DNA of 64,000 bases from positions 186,001 through 250,000 of the forward strand of contig NZ_CABFVD010000001.1 of the NCBI RefSeq assembly GCF_902143515.1. Reading direction: 5' to 3'. Both the position numbers and the translations under genes were made by a program. The stretch's first letter is position 1; each line of letters begins with the position of its first letter. Shown in pieces: positions 38,740-48,130 of the stretch. The notes beneath the pieces are model-generated. The model did no database searches and was not told the origin of the DNA. It worked only from the letters and a program-made list of their open reading frames with translations. The stretch is from Hathewaya massiliensis. GTDB lineage: Bacteria > Bacillota > Clostridia > Clostridiales > Clostridiaceae.

Positions 38740-39909
38740 TTAAATATTATTAAGAGCTCTATATATATTATTTAATGCCTTTGATAACAAATCACGAGAA
38801 CATCCTATGTTCATTCTCATAAATCCACTTCCTGATTTTCCAAAGATTGTGCCAGAATTCAAAACAATTCTACATTCTTTTATAAAAAATTCTTCTAATT
38901 CCTTATGACTTAAATTTAAGCTACTACAATCAAGCCATAAAAGATAAGTTCCTTCACTTTCTATAGCTTTTATTTCAGGAATATGTTTTTTGAAAAACTC
39001 TATGGCATAGTCTTTATTATCCTCAAGATAAACTAGCATCTCTTCTAAATACTCTTCTCCCTCATTATAAGCTGATTCTAAGGCTGTTGTTGCAAATATA
39101 TTAGGCTTAGACACAAAATGTTTTTCTAGTTCACTACTTACTTTTTCCCTTAATTCATCATTAGGTATAATTAAGTTTGAAACTTGAAATCCAGCTAAAT
39201 TAAAGGTCTTTGTCGGTGCTGTAGCTACTATAAAGTTTTCCTTTATATCCTTACTTATATTAAGTAGGGAAACATATTCTTTTTTTCTAAAAATAAGATC
39301 GCTATGAATTTCATCAGAAATTATATTTACATTGTGTCTTAAGCAAATCTCATGCAGTTTATTTAATTCGTCACTACTCCATACTCTTCCCACTGGATTA
39401 TGTGGGCTACATAATATAATAGCCTTTGTCTTATCTGTTATTTTATTTTCCAAGTCCTCAAAATCCATATAATATTTCCCTTCTTTATATGTAAGAGGAT
39501 TTTCCACTAATCTACATCCTGAATTTTCAACTATGTCAAAAAAGCGATGATAGACAGGAGTTTGTAATATAACCTCATCACCTTCTTCTGTTATAGCCTT
39601 TAAGGAAAAAAGTATACCTTGTACCACAGTAGGTGCAAATAAAATCCATTCCTTTTTTAATTCAATATTATGTCGTTTTTTGTTCCATGCAATTATAGCT
39701 TCATAATAAGATTCTGGTATAAAACTATACCCAAATACACCTTCTTTTAATTTCTTTTCTATTGCATCTTGAATAAAATACCCACACCTAAAATCCATAT
39801 CAGCAACCCATAAAGGTATTAAGTCCTCTCTATTAAATGTTTCCTTAATAGTGTCCCATTTTACACTATTAGTTCCTTTTCTTTTTACTATTTCATCAAA
39901 ATTGTACAC
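38740..39909 (-). CDS. patB: MalY/PatB-type PLP aminotransferase or C-S lyase
   Basis: A 389-residue fold-type I PLP enzyme. The start YNFDEIVKRKGTNSVKWD, then PLWVADMDFRC, is typical of the MalY/PatB group (cystathionine beta-lyase, C-S lyases). The PLP lysine is in APTKTFNLAGFQ near residue 231; the catalytic region SPHNPVGRVW and DEIHSDLIF are present. The start is a GTG with a weak ribosome binding site. Activity could be cystathionine beta-lyase, but the subfamily holds several specificities. Confidence 0.85.
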   Translation of the reverse strand: MYNFDEIVKRKGTNSVKWDTIKETFNREDLIPLWVADMDFRCGYFIQDAIEKKLKEGVFGYSFIPESYYEAIIAWNKKRHNIELKKEWILFAPTVVQGILFSLKAITEEGDEVILQTPVYHRFFDIVENSGCRLVENPLTYKEGKYYMDFEDLENKITDKTKAIILCSPHNPVGRVWSSDELNKLHEICLRHNVNIISDEIHSDLIFRKKEYVSLLNISKDIKENFIVATAPTKTFNLAGFQVSNLIIPNDELREKVSSELEKHFVSKPNIFATTALESAYNEGEEYLEEMLVYLEDNKDYAIEFFKKHIPEIKAIESEGTYLLWLDCSSLNLSHKELEEFFIKECRIVLNSGTIFGKSGSGFMRMNIGCSRDLLSKALNNIYRALNNI

Positions 39910-40081
39910 CCAAGATCACACTCACTCTCGTATAATCTGAAATTATTAAGATTTGGCTGTGTTACAAATTTTCATCTAACACAACTAAGATTTAAATAAT
40001 TCTCTATATATAATATTAATACTATTAATACTACATGTCTAATAGAAAATGATTATATATTTATTTTAACCAATTAGTATT

Positions 40082-40151
40082 CCATCCAACATTGCTGTTA
40101 TATTCAAAATAAGAGTGAAAACTCTATCTAAAGCTAAAAACCTTATTTGTT
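40082..40151 (-). repeat. Degenerate relative of the dispersed hairpin element
   Basis: Just past the patA-like stop, same direction: ATAAACAAATAAGGTTTTTAG, TAGCTTTAGATAGAGTTT and TTTTCACTC follow the 5' arm pattern of copies 3 and 5. Further on only GGATGGAATACTAATTGG resembles the core. Likely a decayed copy. Confidence 0.4.
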
Positions 40152-41288
40152 TATAAACCTTTCAATTCTAATAAGAGCTTCATTAAGTTCCTGTATAGAA
40201 TAAGAATAAGATATTCTAACATGCCCCTCTCCCTTACTACCAAAGGCACTTCCTGGAATAATGGCTACCTTTTCTTCCTTTAATAAGGATTTGCAAAATT
40301 CAAAGCTATTGTTACTATAATTCTTTATAGATGGAAAAACATAAAAAGCCCCTTTAGGCTTAATCACATCAAAGCCCATACTTTTCAATTTATCGCATAG
40401 GAAATCTCTTCTTTTTTCAAACTCACCTCTCATTAACTCTAAACTATGAAGGGAATACTTTAGTCCTGCATAAGCTCCCCATTGAGATACGGAGCTAGCT
40501 GAAGATACATTGTATTGATGAACTTTCATTATATGCTTAAGCAAAGAGCTATGGGTACAAATAAATCCAACCCTGAGACCAGTCATGGAAAACATCTTAG
40601 AAAACCCGCCAATTAATATTATTTTCTCCTTTATATCCTTATACTGAGCCAATGAAAAATACTGATTTTCATAGCATATAGAGGCATATATTTCATCTGA
40701 TATAACTAAAATTTCTCTTTCCTTAATTATATTATAAAGTTCATTTCTGCTCTCTTTATCTAATATAGCTCCTGTTGGATTTGTAGGAAAGGAAAGTACT
40801 AATATTTTTGGGTTTTCCTTTTCAATAATAGTTTTTAATCCTTCTATATCTATAGTAAAATCTTCTTTAAGATAATAATTGACAACTTCCCCTCCTGCAA
40901 TCTTAACACAGCTTTCATAAGCTGGATAAGCTGGGTTTGGAATTAAAACCTTATCTCCTTCCTCTACTAGAGATAAAAATGTTGAGCTTAGTCCTTCACT
41001 TCCTCCAACAGTTACACATATTTCATCCTCATTATAGGATATATCCATTTTATTTAAATAACTTTTAATTTCTCTTCTCAATTCTAATATACCAGCATTA
41101 GGAGTATATGTTGTTTTATCTTCCTCTATGGCTCTTATCATGGCTAATTTTACTTCCTCTGGAACCTTAAAATCTGGTTCACCTAAAGTTAAAGAGATAG
41201 CCCCTGGTACCTTTACAACTTCATTATAAAATTTTCTTATTCCTGAAATCTCAATGTCTTTTATCTTATTACAAACTAATCTTTCCAT
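40143..41288 (-). CDS. patA: Class I aminotransferase, PatA-like (N-acetyl-diaminopimelate aminotransferase?)
   Basis: A 381-residue fold-type I aminotransferase. LGEPDFKVPEEV near residue 36, SFPTNPTGAILD near 165, DEIYASICY near 193, PLP lysine in GGFSKMFSMTGLRVG near 230, and FPSI...GSAFGSKGEGHVRISYS at the end. Close to PatA, which in Bacillus makes N-acetyl-diaminopimelate. It is divergent from dapH, the enzyme just before it in that pathway, which supports this role. Other amino acid specificities are possible. Confidence 0.8.
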   Translation of the reverse strand: MERLVCNKIKDIEISGIRKFYNEVVKVPGAISLTLGEPDFKVPEEVKLAMIRAIEEDKTTYTPNAGILELRREIKSYLNKMDISYNEDEICVTVGGSEGLSSTFLSLVEEGDKVLIPNPAYPAYESCVKIAGGEVVNYYLKEDFTIDIEGLKTIIEKENPKILVLSFPTNPTGAILDKESRNELYNIIKEREILVISDEIYASICYENQYFSLAQYKDIKEKIILIGGFSKMFSMTGLRVGFICTHSSLLKHIMKVHQYNVSSASSVSQWGAYAGLKYSLHSLELMRGEFEKRRDFLCDKLKSMGFDVIKPKGAFYVFPSIKNYSNNSFEFCKSLLKEEKVAIIPGSAFGSKGEGHVRISYSYSIQELNEALIRIERFINK

Positions 41289-41315
41289 AATATCACCTTA
41301 ATCCTTTTAAAATCA

Positions 41316-41396
41316 CTCATACCATGTATTATATATTAAAATATTTCCTTTATTAATTTCTGCCCTTTATTATAACTCTCATACTATGTATTGTAT
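41316..41396. repeat. Two 19-bp direct repeats between patA-like gene and dapH
   Basis: CTCATACCATGTATTATAT at 41316-41334 and CTCATACTATGTATTGTAT at 41378-41396 differ at two positions. They lie between divergent genes and could be operator sites. Confidence 0.45.
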
Positions 41397-41548
41397 CTTT
41401 AAAATTAATCTCTTTCAATAATTTTTATATTTATGTTGCCCTCTCCACTAACAATGATGTAAAATAATATATAGTTTATTTTGTTTATTTTTTTATTATT
41501 GTGTCAAAATAATAATAAGTAAATAAATCTATGGAAGGGAGTATTACC

Positions 41549-42256
41549 ATGAATTATAATTTAACTGACCCATATGAGATCGCAAGATACATAAAAGAAG
41601 CTAAGAAATCTACTCCTTGCAAGGCTTATATTCAAGGAAACCTAGAAGGATGTACATTTGAAAATATAGAATCCTTTGGAGGAAACAATTTTTTTCTTTT
41701 ATTTGGTGAAAATGAAGATATAGAGAAATTTATAGAAGATAATAAAGAAAAAATTGAAAAGTACAGATTAGAAATAGACAGGAGAAACTCAGCAATTCCA
41801 CTGTTAGATTTAAGCAAATTAGAGGCTCGTATAGAACCTGGTGCTCTAATTCGTGATAAAGTATCTATAGGTAAAAAGGTTGTAGTTATGATGGGAGCTG
41901 TTATAAACATAGGCTCTGAAATCGGTGACGAATCCATGATAGATATGAATGCTGTATTAGGTGCCAGAGCAAAAATCGGTAAGAGATGCCATGTAGGTGC
42001 AGGAGCTGTTATAGCTGGAGTTTTAGAACCACCAAGCAAATCCCCGTGTGAAATTGGAGATAATGTAGTAATTGGAGCAAATGCTGTTATTTTAGAAGGT
42101 GTAAAAGTTGGTAAGAATTCTGTAGTAGCTGCAGGCTCTATTGTTACTTCAGATGTACCTGAAAATGTAGTAGTTGCTGGTGCACCTGCAAAAATAATTA
42201 AATCAGTAGACGATAAAACAAAAGGCAAAACTGAATTACTAGAGGACTTAAGATAA
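41549..42256 (+). CDS. dapH: Tetrahydrodipicolinate N-acetyltransferase
   Basis: A 235-residue left-handed beta-helix acetyltransferase of the acetylase branch of lysine synthesis. The N-terminus [17 protein letters not shown] is typical of DapH, and hexapeptide repeats run from about residue 90 to 215 ([20 protein letters not shown]). An ATG 18 bases upstream also opens the frame, but ATG 41549 has AAGGGAG seven bases before it and matches the family start. Works after DapA/DapB and before a PatA-type aminotransferase. Confidence 0.95.
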   Translation: MNYNLTDPYEIARYIKEAKKSTPCKAYIQGNLEGCTFENIESFGGNNFFLLFGENEDIEKFIEDNKEKIEKYRLEIDRRNSAIPLLDLSKLEARIEPGALIRDKVSIGKKVVVMMGAVINIGSEIGDESMIDMNAVLGARAKIGKRCHVGAGAVIAGVLEPPSKSPCEIGDNVVIGANAVILEGVKVGKNSVVAAGSIVTSDVPENVVVAGAPAKIIKSVDDKTKGKTELLEDLR

Positions 42257-42281
42257 AAAAAAGGGGAATTTCCCCTTTTTT
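42256..42281. terminator. Bidirectional terminator dapH / SSB-like gene
   Basis: AAAAAAAGGGGAA-TTTCCCCTTTTTTT serves both convergent genes and abuts the stop of each. Confidence 0.9.
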
Positions 42282-42283
42282 TA

Positions 42284-42970
42284 TTATATAGCATCCTTTT
42301 CTGAAGTTTTATCTGAATCGTTTAAAGTTTCCTCTTCTTCACTTAAGTCAAGTTCCTTATCTACTAATTCCATTTTAGATATTGAAACTTCATAAGCTAC
42401 CTTTTCAATTACATCTTCACCTAACTTCTTTTGATATTCCCTACTCTGTAGTCTACCCCAAATTCTTATGTTATCTCCCACTTCAAGGGCTTTACAGAAT
42501 CTTGAGTTTCTTCCCCAAGCAATGGTAGGTATATAATCTGATTTATTATATGCTCTATTAACAGCAAGTAGCATATCTGCAATTTCTCTTCCAAATGGTG
42601 TTTTCCTATATATAGGACTTTTACATATAAATCCATTTAAGAAGATTTGGTTAGGGTTTTTACTCTTTTCTTTACACTCATATATATCTCTAGCAAATAC
42701 GGTAAGTATTAATCTATTTGCCCCATCTACATATTTATTATAAGATCTTAATTGCCCCTCTACAATTATGTCTCTTCCTACTTTAACATCAAAAGTTGTT
42801 AAAAGACGTTCTGAAATAGTAATGTTAATTTTGTCTTTAGCATCACTTAATCTTGAAACTTCTATGTAAAATGAATAGAAGCCTTCCCCATACATTTCAT
42901 GACTAAACTCTAAGTCTGTTATTACTGTCCCCTCTAAGTAAATATTATTATTGTTCATTAAATTATCCAT
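42284..42970 (-). CDS. Single-strand DNA-binding-like protein with two OB folds
   Basis: A 228-residue protein with two SSB-type OB domains: residues about 7-97 (YLEGTVITDLEFSHEMYGEGFYSF) and about 105-200 (NQIFLNGFICKSPIYRKTPFGREIADMLLAVNR, IPTIAWGRNSRF, RIWGRLQSREY). An acidic tail follows (DLSEEEETLNDSDKTSEKD), similar in charge to the partner-binding tail of SSB, without the usual DDDIPF end. Normal clostridial SSB has one OB fold, so this is the double form. Preceded by 230 bp with a perfect inverted repeat. Function is probably DNA-related but unproven. Confidence 0.8.
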   Translation of the reverse strand: MDNLMNNNNIYLEGTVITDLEFSHEMYGEGFYSFYIEVSRLSDAKDKINITISERLLTTFDVKVGRDIIVEGQLRSYNKYVDGANRLILTVFARDIYECKEKSKNPNQIFLNGFICKSPIYRKTPFGREIADMLLAVNRAYNKSDYIPTIAWGRNSRFCKALEVGDNIRIWGRLQSREYQKKLGEDVIEKVAYEVSISKMELVDKELDLSEEEETLNDSDKTSEKDAI

Positions 42971-43045
42971 TGTAACCCCTCTTCCCTTTGTTTTTTTAAC
43001 TTCTTATAATTATTTATATTATGTTTTTTTATAATTTATAACCTT

Positions 43046-43078
43046 ATTATGAATTATATCCTTACCATAATTCATAAT
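43046..43078. promoter_or_regulatory. Perfect 12-bp inverted repeat upstream of SSB-like gene
   Basis: ATTATGAATTAT and ATAATTCATAAT are separated by nine bases. There is no T-run, so an operator is more likely than a terminator. It lies about 80 bp before the SSB-like start. Confidence 0.5.
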
Positions 43079-43200
43079 ATTTGTTATCTATACCTATATT
43101 TTAAAGCACGTTTCCATTATAATACAAATCACCTTGTACTTTCAACCTATTTCTTATTATATTTTATAATAATTAAACTAGTTTAACATAAATTTCATAA

Positions 43201-43959
43201 TTACTTCTTAATCTGCTTCCCTGTATTATCTATATAATAATTATCTTTATATATTAGTTCAGATATTGGTACAATCTCATATCCATCTTCTTTTAACTTT
43301 TTTATAATTCTATCTAAATTTTCTGGTGTATACTTTGCATTATTATGAAATAATATTATAGAACCTGGTTTTACTTTTTTTATTACCCTATCATATTCAA
43401 TATCTGCCCCATGTTCCTTCCAATCAATACTGTCCACATCCCATTGAATTGGTATATGTTTTGTGCTTTCAACAGCTTCTACTGCATCATTATTATAGGC
43501 ACCTGAAGGAAATCTAAATAATTTTGTTCTTTCACCAGTAATACCCATTATCTTTGCATCAGTTATAGCAATTTCATTTATTATCTTGTCTTTAGAAATT
43601 TTGGTCATATCTGCATGTGTATTTGAATGGTTTCCTATTTCATGTCCTCTTTCATGTATAAGCTTTATCTTATCAGGAAATTTTTCCACCCATCCCCCTA
43701 GTACAAAAAAACTTGACTTAATCTTATATTTATCTAAAGTATCAAGTATTTTTTCTGTATTATCTGGTCCCCAATTAATATCAAAGGAAATTGCTACCTT
43801 CTTATTCTTTGTATCTACACAGTATACAGGTATCTTCTTATTACTTGAGAACACTGAAGTAATGTCCTTAGTGTTAAATTTTACAAATATTAAAAAAATT
43901 AAAGCTGCACAAATACCTATGCCTATAAATATAGTATGTTTTTTTTTCAATTTAATCAA
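43201..43959 (-). CDS. Polysaccharide deacetylase, PdaB-like
   Basis: A 252-residue CE4/NodB-domain protein with an N-terminal membrane anchor (about 8-26). The motif 1 segment is VAISFDINWGPD: the first Asp is kept but the second metal-binding Asp of TFDDG is replaced, as in PdaB proteins. Motif 2 has HSNTH with both histidines, motif 3 is RFPSGAYN, and the end has GSIILFHNN. PdaB is a sporulation cortex protein in Bacillus. Start TTG nine bases after GGAGGGG. Acts outside the membrane on peptidoglycan or another polymer. Confidence 0.82.
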   Translation of the reverse strand: MIKLKKKHTIFIGIGICAALIFLIFVKFNTKDITSVFSSNKKIPVYCVDTKNKKVAISFDINWGPDNTEKILDTLDKYKIKSSFFVLGGWVEKFPDKIKLIHERGHEIGNHSNTHADMTKISKDKIINEIAITDAKIMGITGERTKLFRFPSGAYNNDAVEAVESTKHIPIQWDVDSIDWKEHGADIEYDRVIKKVKPGSIILFHNNAKYTPENLDRIIKKLKEDGYEIVPISELIYKDNYYIDNTGKQIKK

Positions 43960-44102
43960 GTAATTTTCCCCTCCTCATTTTAATTATTAATAAATTTATA
44001 TTCAATATTTTTAATTAGTATGATAGAATATTAGTGAAAAAGTATATTATATAAACTTATTAGAATATCTTTTTTATTAATTCCTATTAAGGGAGGGATA
44101 TA

Positions 44103-44633
44103 ATGAAGGAAGATACACTAGAACTTGCTGAAAATAAGTTATTACTCTTATATATTATTAATGAGATTAAACTTCCTATATCAAATCTTCAGCTAACAGA
44201 AATTGTTCTTGAAAATAATTTTTTAAATTATTTTAATTTGCAACAATATTTATTGGAATTAAATTCTTCAGGATTTATTAAATCTATTGAAAAAGACGAA
44301 AAAATAAGGCTTTGTATTACGGACAAAGGTGAAAAAGTTTTAACTATGTTCTTCAGTAGGATTTCTGAGGATAAAGTAGATAAAGTATCCCTATATTTAG
44401 ATAAACACATGGAGAATATAAAAAAACAAATAACTATAACATCAGATTATACTATAGAAGGAAAAGATAATTTCATAGTTACTTTAGGAGCATATGAAAA
44501 TGAGTCCATTTTAATTGAAGTAAAGTTAAGTGTTCCTAACAATAAACAAGCAAGAGACCTCTGCACAAAATGGAAAGAAAACTCTGCCCAATTATATGAT
44601 AATGTCATTAAAACACTAATCAGTGATGTTTAA
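44103..44633 (+). CDS. DUF4364 family protein
   Basis: A 176-residue protein with an N-terminal winged-helix-like part (ENKLLLLYIINEIKLPISNLQLTEIVL, then ITDKGEKVL) and a C-terminal alpha/beta part. It matches the clostridial DUF4364 family, thought to be DNA-binding regulators. Start ATG after GGGAGGG. Its stop overlaps the convergent propeller gene by four bases (TTAA shared by both stops). No target is known. Confidence 0.75.
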   Translation: MKEDTLELAENKLLLLYIINEIKLPISNLQLTEIVLENNFLNYFNLQQYLLELNSSGFIKSIEKDEKIRLCITDKGEKVLTMFFSRISEDKVDKVSLYLDKHMENIKKQITITSDYTIEGKDNFIVTLGAYENESILIEVKLSVPNNKQARDLCTKWKENSAQLYDNVIKTLISDV

Positions 44634-45499
44634 ACTAATATCATACTATTGGGCTCTTTCCCAATGTATATATGTTTACTTTCTAAGTCTTTTAGTGAAA
44701 TTCTAATTAATTTACTATTAAAATAATCTCCTATATATAAAAAATTATCCTTCTCTATAACTCCTCTTGGCATTCCTCCTACTTTTATTCTTTCTACCTC
44801 TTTAAAATCTTTCTCATCTATTATACTTATAGTTCCTTCCCCCATATTTGAAACATATATATTCTCTTTCCCACAGAATATATCTACAGGATTTATTCCT
44901 ACCTTTAAAATTTTTACCTCACAAAGATTTTTATCTAATATTCTTATATTTCCATTTTTATTACTACCTAGACAACTCTCACAAACAAAAATTTTCTCTC
45001 CACAACTAGAAAACACTGCTTTTGTGGGATAGCTACCGATAGATCTATGCTTTATGCTCTTTTCTTCTTTTAAGTCAATTAAATTTAAAACACCATCACC
45101 CATGTTACAAACTAAAATCATATTATAGTTATGTTCTATATCAACACTATGAGGAAAATTACCACAAAAGATTGTCCGTTCTATAATTTTTTCTTTAATA
45201 TTGAAAATCTTCATATCATTAGAGTCACCACAAACTATATAAGCCTTATCTTCATAAACTTTAACATCATTACATCTAGAACCAATATAAAAAGAACTTA
45301 TAGAATAATCTTCTAAATTTATTATAGTTATATCATTGCTATAATTATTTGCAGTAATAATATGTTGGTTAAACCTTGAAATACCGTGAGGACCAATTCT
45401 ACTATGAGTAGAAAGATTAATTCGTTTATTTTCATTAAATTCTTTAATATCTATTTCTGATATATAATCTGAAAAGGTGTTACAAACATATATATTCAC
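44630..45499 (-). CDS. YncE-type beta-propeller protein
   Basis: A 289-residue protein of repeated blades of the form NIYVSNMGEGTISIIDEKDFKEVERIKVGGMP. Seven to eight such blades match YncE / cytochrome D1-type propellers. The start is GTG 45499 (MNIYVCNTFSDY), five bases after AGGGGGTG; the frame opens 16 codons earlier but without a ribosome site. No signal peptide is seen, so it is probably cytosolic. Ligand or partner unknown. Confidence 0.75.
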   Translation of the reverse strand: MNIYVCNTFSDYISEIDIKEFNENKRINLSTHSRIGPHGISRFNQHIITANNYSNDITIINLEDYSISSFYIGSRCNDVKVYEDKAYIVCGDSNDMKIFNIKEKIIERTIFCGNFPHSVDIEHNYNMILVCNMGDGVLNLIDLKEEKSIKHRSIGSYPTKAVFSSCGEKIFVCESCLGSNKNGNIRILDKNLCEVKILKVGINPVDIFCGKENIYVSNMGEGTISIIDEKDFKEVERIKVGGMPRGVIEKDNFLYIGDYFNSKLIRISLKDLESKHIYIGKEPNSMILV

Positions 45500-45651
45500 T
45501 ATTTCACCCCCTAGTTTTAATTTATGTTTAATTTTTAGTAATGACATACTACTTTTAAAGTATTAATTTAAAATTCAATTCTTATTGATATACTGCATAG
45601 AGTAATATAAAATAATATATGTAAATTTTAAAAAAGGGGTGACAGTATAAA

Positions 45652-45900
45652 ATGTATACTTATTATCCAAAGGGAGTATGTGCAAGGGAGATACATTTTG
45701 AGTTAGATAATAATAAAATAGCAAAGGTTAACTTTATTGGTGGGTGTAACGGTAATCTTCAAGGTATTTCAAAGCTTTTAGAAGGCTTAACTGTTGAAGA
45801 TGCAATTAATAAATTAGAAGGAATACGCTGTGGCAATAAACGAACTTCTTGCCCAGATCAATTGGCATGTGCACTTAAAGAGTTAAGGAAAGGTAATTAG
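45652..45900 (+). CDS. TSCPD domain-containing protein (TIGR03905)
   Basis: An 82-residue protein with KGVCAREIHFELDNNKI, FIGGCNGNLQGISKLLEG, and the conserved C-terminal TSCPDQLACAL, which is the TSCPD signature also found near the C-terminus of some ribonucleotide reductases. The four conserved Cys residues suggest metal binding. Stands alone with its own ribosome site (AAAGGGGTGACAG). Role unknown. Confidence 0.85.
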   Translation: MYTYYPKGVCAREIHFELDNNKIAKVNFIGGCNGNLQGISKLLEGLTVEDAINKLEGIRCGNKRTSCPDQLACALKELRKGN

Positions 45901-45953
45901 ATCTGCCATTATACTCTGAAATACATCAATAATTTAATATTGGACTGTATTAC

Positions 45954-46001
45954 AGAAAAATGTTGATATGAAAATCACTTCATATCAACATTTTTCTCTT
46001 A
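45954..46001. terminator. Bidirectional terminator TSCPD gene / folC
   Basis: AGAAAAATGTTGATATG and CATATCAACATTTTTCT form a 17-bp perfect stem with a 10-base loop, between convergent genes. Confidence 0.85.
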
Positions 46002-46057
46002 CAAAGTCTTTAATTTTAAATAAGTCTACATTAGAAAAAATATCCTTATTATTATGC

Positions 46058-47356
46058 TTAATTATTATGCTTAATTATTTTTCTCATATCTCCTATCATA
46101 TATAAGGAGCCTGATATTAAAATTAAATCATCTTTTGAAGCTAGTTGTAAAGCTTTTTTATAAGCATTTTCATATTCTTCCTCATAAGAACAATTTTTAT
46201 TGTATTTTTTTACAATATCTTTTAATTCTAAAGATAATTTTGCCCTATCACTATGAGGAGTCACTGTAATTACATGCTTAGCTAAAGGAGCTATGGTTTC
46301 TACCATATTGTCAACTTCCTTATCTTTTAGTATGCCTAATATTAATATAATGTTATTGTATTTAAAATACGTTTCTACACTTTCTTTTAAGCTTTTTATT
46401 CCATCAATATTATGCGCTCCATCAATAACTACTAGTGGCTCTCTTTTCATCATCTCTAGTCTTCCTGGCCATTTAACCTTTTTAAGCCCTTTTAAGATAT
46501 GCTCCTTTTCTATATTAATTCCTTGTTTTTTTAAGACCTCTATAGCTTGTATACATAAGGAGCAATTTAAAAGTTGATGTTTACCTAATAAATTTAATTC
46601 TATATCATAATTTTCTTCTTCGCCTTTTATAGATATAAGTTGTCTTACATTATCTCCTTCAATAACTTTTATAAACCTTGCAGAATCCTTATTTACTTTT
46701 ATTAAAGGAGCCTTTAGCTCTTTACATCTATTTTCTATAACTCTTTCACTTTCCTCCAATTGAGGATAAAGAATTAAAGGAATATTTTCTTTTATTATAC
46801 CAGCCTTTTCATAGGCTATTTTCTCTAAAGTATCTCCTAGAATATCCATATGATCATAACTTATAGAGGTTATTAAAGTTAGAATTGGGGAAAGTACATT
46901 GGTTGAATCTAATCTTCCTCCTAATCCAACTTCTATTACAGCAAAATCTACATTTTTTCTATAAAAATATAAAAAAGCTGATGTGGTTACTATTTCAAAA
47001 TATGTTGGCTCACCATAACCTTCTTTTATAACCTTATCTATTACAGTGGATAGTTCTGTAATAATTTCTGCAAACTCCTCTTTTTTTATATATGAATTTG
47101 ATATTTGAATTCTCTCCTCAAACTCTTCTATATAAGGTGATGTATACATACCAACCTTATATCCCGCCTCTATTAAAATTTGATTTAACATAGCTGTAGT
47201 AGAACCTTTTCCATTAGTTCCTGCAACATGTATAGCTTTAATATTTTTATGTGGATTACCTAAGATTTCTAAAATTCTTTCCGTTCTCTCAAGTCCAAAC
47301 TTCATTCCAAACTTTGCAGTATTTTCAAGATAATTCATAGCTTCATTATAATTCAT
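46058..47356 (-). CDS. folC: Folylpolyglutamate synthase / dihydrofolate synthase
   Basis: A 432-residue Mur-ligase-family enzyme that adds glutamate to dihydropteroate or folate. P-loop GTNGKGST at residues 46-53, VEVGLGGRLDSTNVL, SYDHMDILG, and DGAHNIDG in the C-terminal domain are all present. Full length. The last codons are followed by a small ATTATGCTTA repeat. Single gene, leftward. Confidence 0.95.
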   Translation of the reverse strand: MNYNEAMNYLENTAKFGMKFGLERTERILEILGNPHKNIKAIHVAGTNGKGSTTAMLNQILIEAGYKVGMYTSPYIEEFEERIQISNSYIKKEEFAEIITELSTVIDKVIKEGYGEPTYFEIVTTSAFLYFYRKNVDFAVIEVGLGGRLDSTNVLSPILTLITSISYDHMDILGDTLEKIAYEKAGIIKENIPLILYPQLEESERVIENRCKELKAPLIKVNKDSARFIKVIEGDNVRQLISIKGEEENYDIELNLLGKHQLLNCSLCIQAIEVLKKQGINIEKEHILKGLKKVKWPGRLEMMKREPLVVIDGAHNIDGIKSLKESVETYFKYNNIILILGILKDKEVDNMVETIAPLAKHVITVTPHSDRAKLSLELKDIVKKYNKNCSYEEEYENAYKKALQLASKDDLILISGSLYMIGDMRKIIKHNN

Positions 47357-47532
47357 TTTAATCCCTCGCTAACTTTATGCCATATTTCTTACCTAATTAT
47401 ATCAAATAGTTTTTTTTATTCAAAGTCTATGTTGATTTGATATGTGGATTGGATATGTTGATTAATTTTTATATAATAGTAATTGATTAATTTTTATCTA
47501 TGTAGTATTATGTTATTGATAAAGTTTATTGA

Positions 47533-47732
47533 TTAATAAACAGAGTTCTTTGCTTTATAGAGAGTTTTTACTTCCATTAAAGCTTATTAACAGAATTCTT
47601 AGGAGTTTTACTCCTTAGAAGTAGTTATCCTTTAGTGGAAATCCTTATCCAGAGACCTATCTACTCTTTTTCTTAACCTTGAAAAAGAGATAAACTTATT
47701 AGAAGAGATAGTAATGGATAAAATCTTGTCTT
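47533..47732 (+). repeat. Dispersed hairpin element, copy 4 (long form)
   Basis: AATAAACAGAGTTCTTTGCT starts the 5' arm. A second arm copy with CTTAGGAGTTTTACTCCTTA hairpin follows. The core module at 47645-47721 is closed by TTATCC/GGATAA, with inner stems CTATCT/AGATAG and CTCTTTTTC/GAAAAAGAG. It lies between the folC start and the small gene at 47753, reading toward that gene. The rest of 47357-47752 is AT-rich. Confidence 0.7.
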
Positions 47733-47752
47733 TATATTAGGAGTGATTTTCT

Positions 47753-48019
47753 ATGACAGAAAAAGAAAAAGATCTAGACCAAGAAAAATATGACTTAATA
47801 TTTGAAAACGCTTATAATGATTTTATTAAAACCATGAAAGAGGATCCTAATTACTCAATAGAAAGTTTAGAATCTCTTTTAGAAAGTATGTACATTGTTC
47901 AAGGTAATGACCAGCTTGGAAGAGGTAGTAGACATGATATAAGTATAAATGCTACTATAGCTGCAGCTGAAACAGTGCTATATGAATGGAGAAAACAATT
48001 AAGAAAATCAAAGCAATAA
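47753..48019 (+). CDS. Small conserved-looking hypothetical protein
   Basis: An 88-residue, mostly helical, charged protein. Segments that look conserved are SLESLLESMYIVQGNDQLGRG and HDISINATIAAAETVLYEWRKQL. A good ribosome site (AGGAGTG) precedes the ATG, so it is a real gene. No membrane segment or signal. I do not recognise the family. It lies between hairpin copy 4 and the end of valS. Confidence 0.65.
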   Translation: MTEKEKDLDQEKYDLIFENAYNDFIKTMKEDPNYSIESLESLLESMYIVQGNDQLGRGSRHDISINATIAAAETVLYEWRKQLRKSKQ

Positions 48020-48130
48020 AATATTAGTTATGGTCTAGAAGCATATTTAAGTTAGAAAACGGGGCAACTTATAATAAAGGACAAATTATTCAAAGGGAGT
48101 TTAAAAACTCCCTTTGAAGTAGAATTCTTC

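Noticed and set aside
46058-46080. Short ATTATGCTTA tandem repeat at the folC end
   Set aside because: Only two units; part of the last codons and 3' end, not a repeat array.
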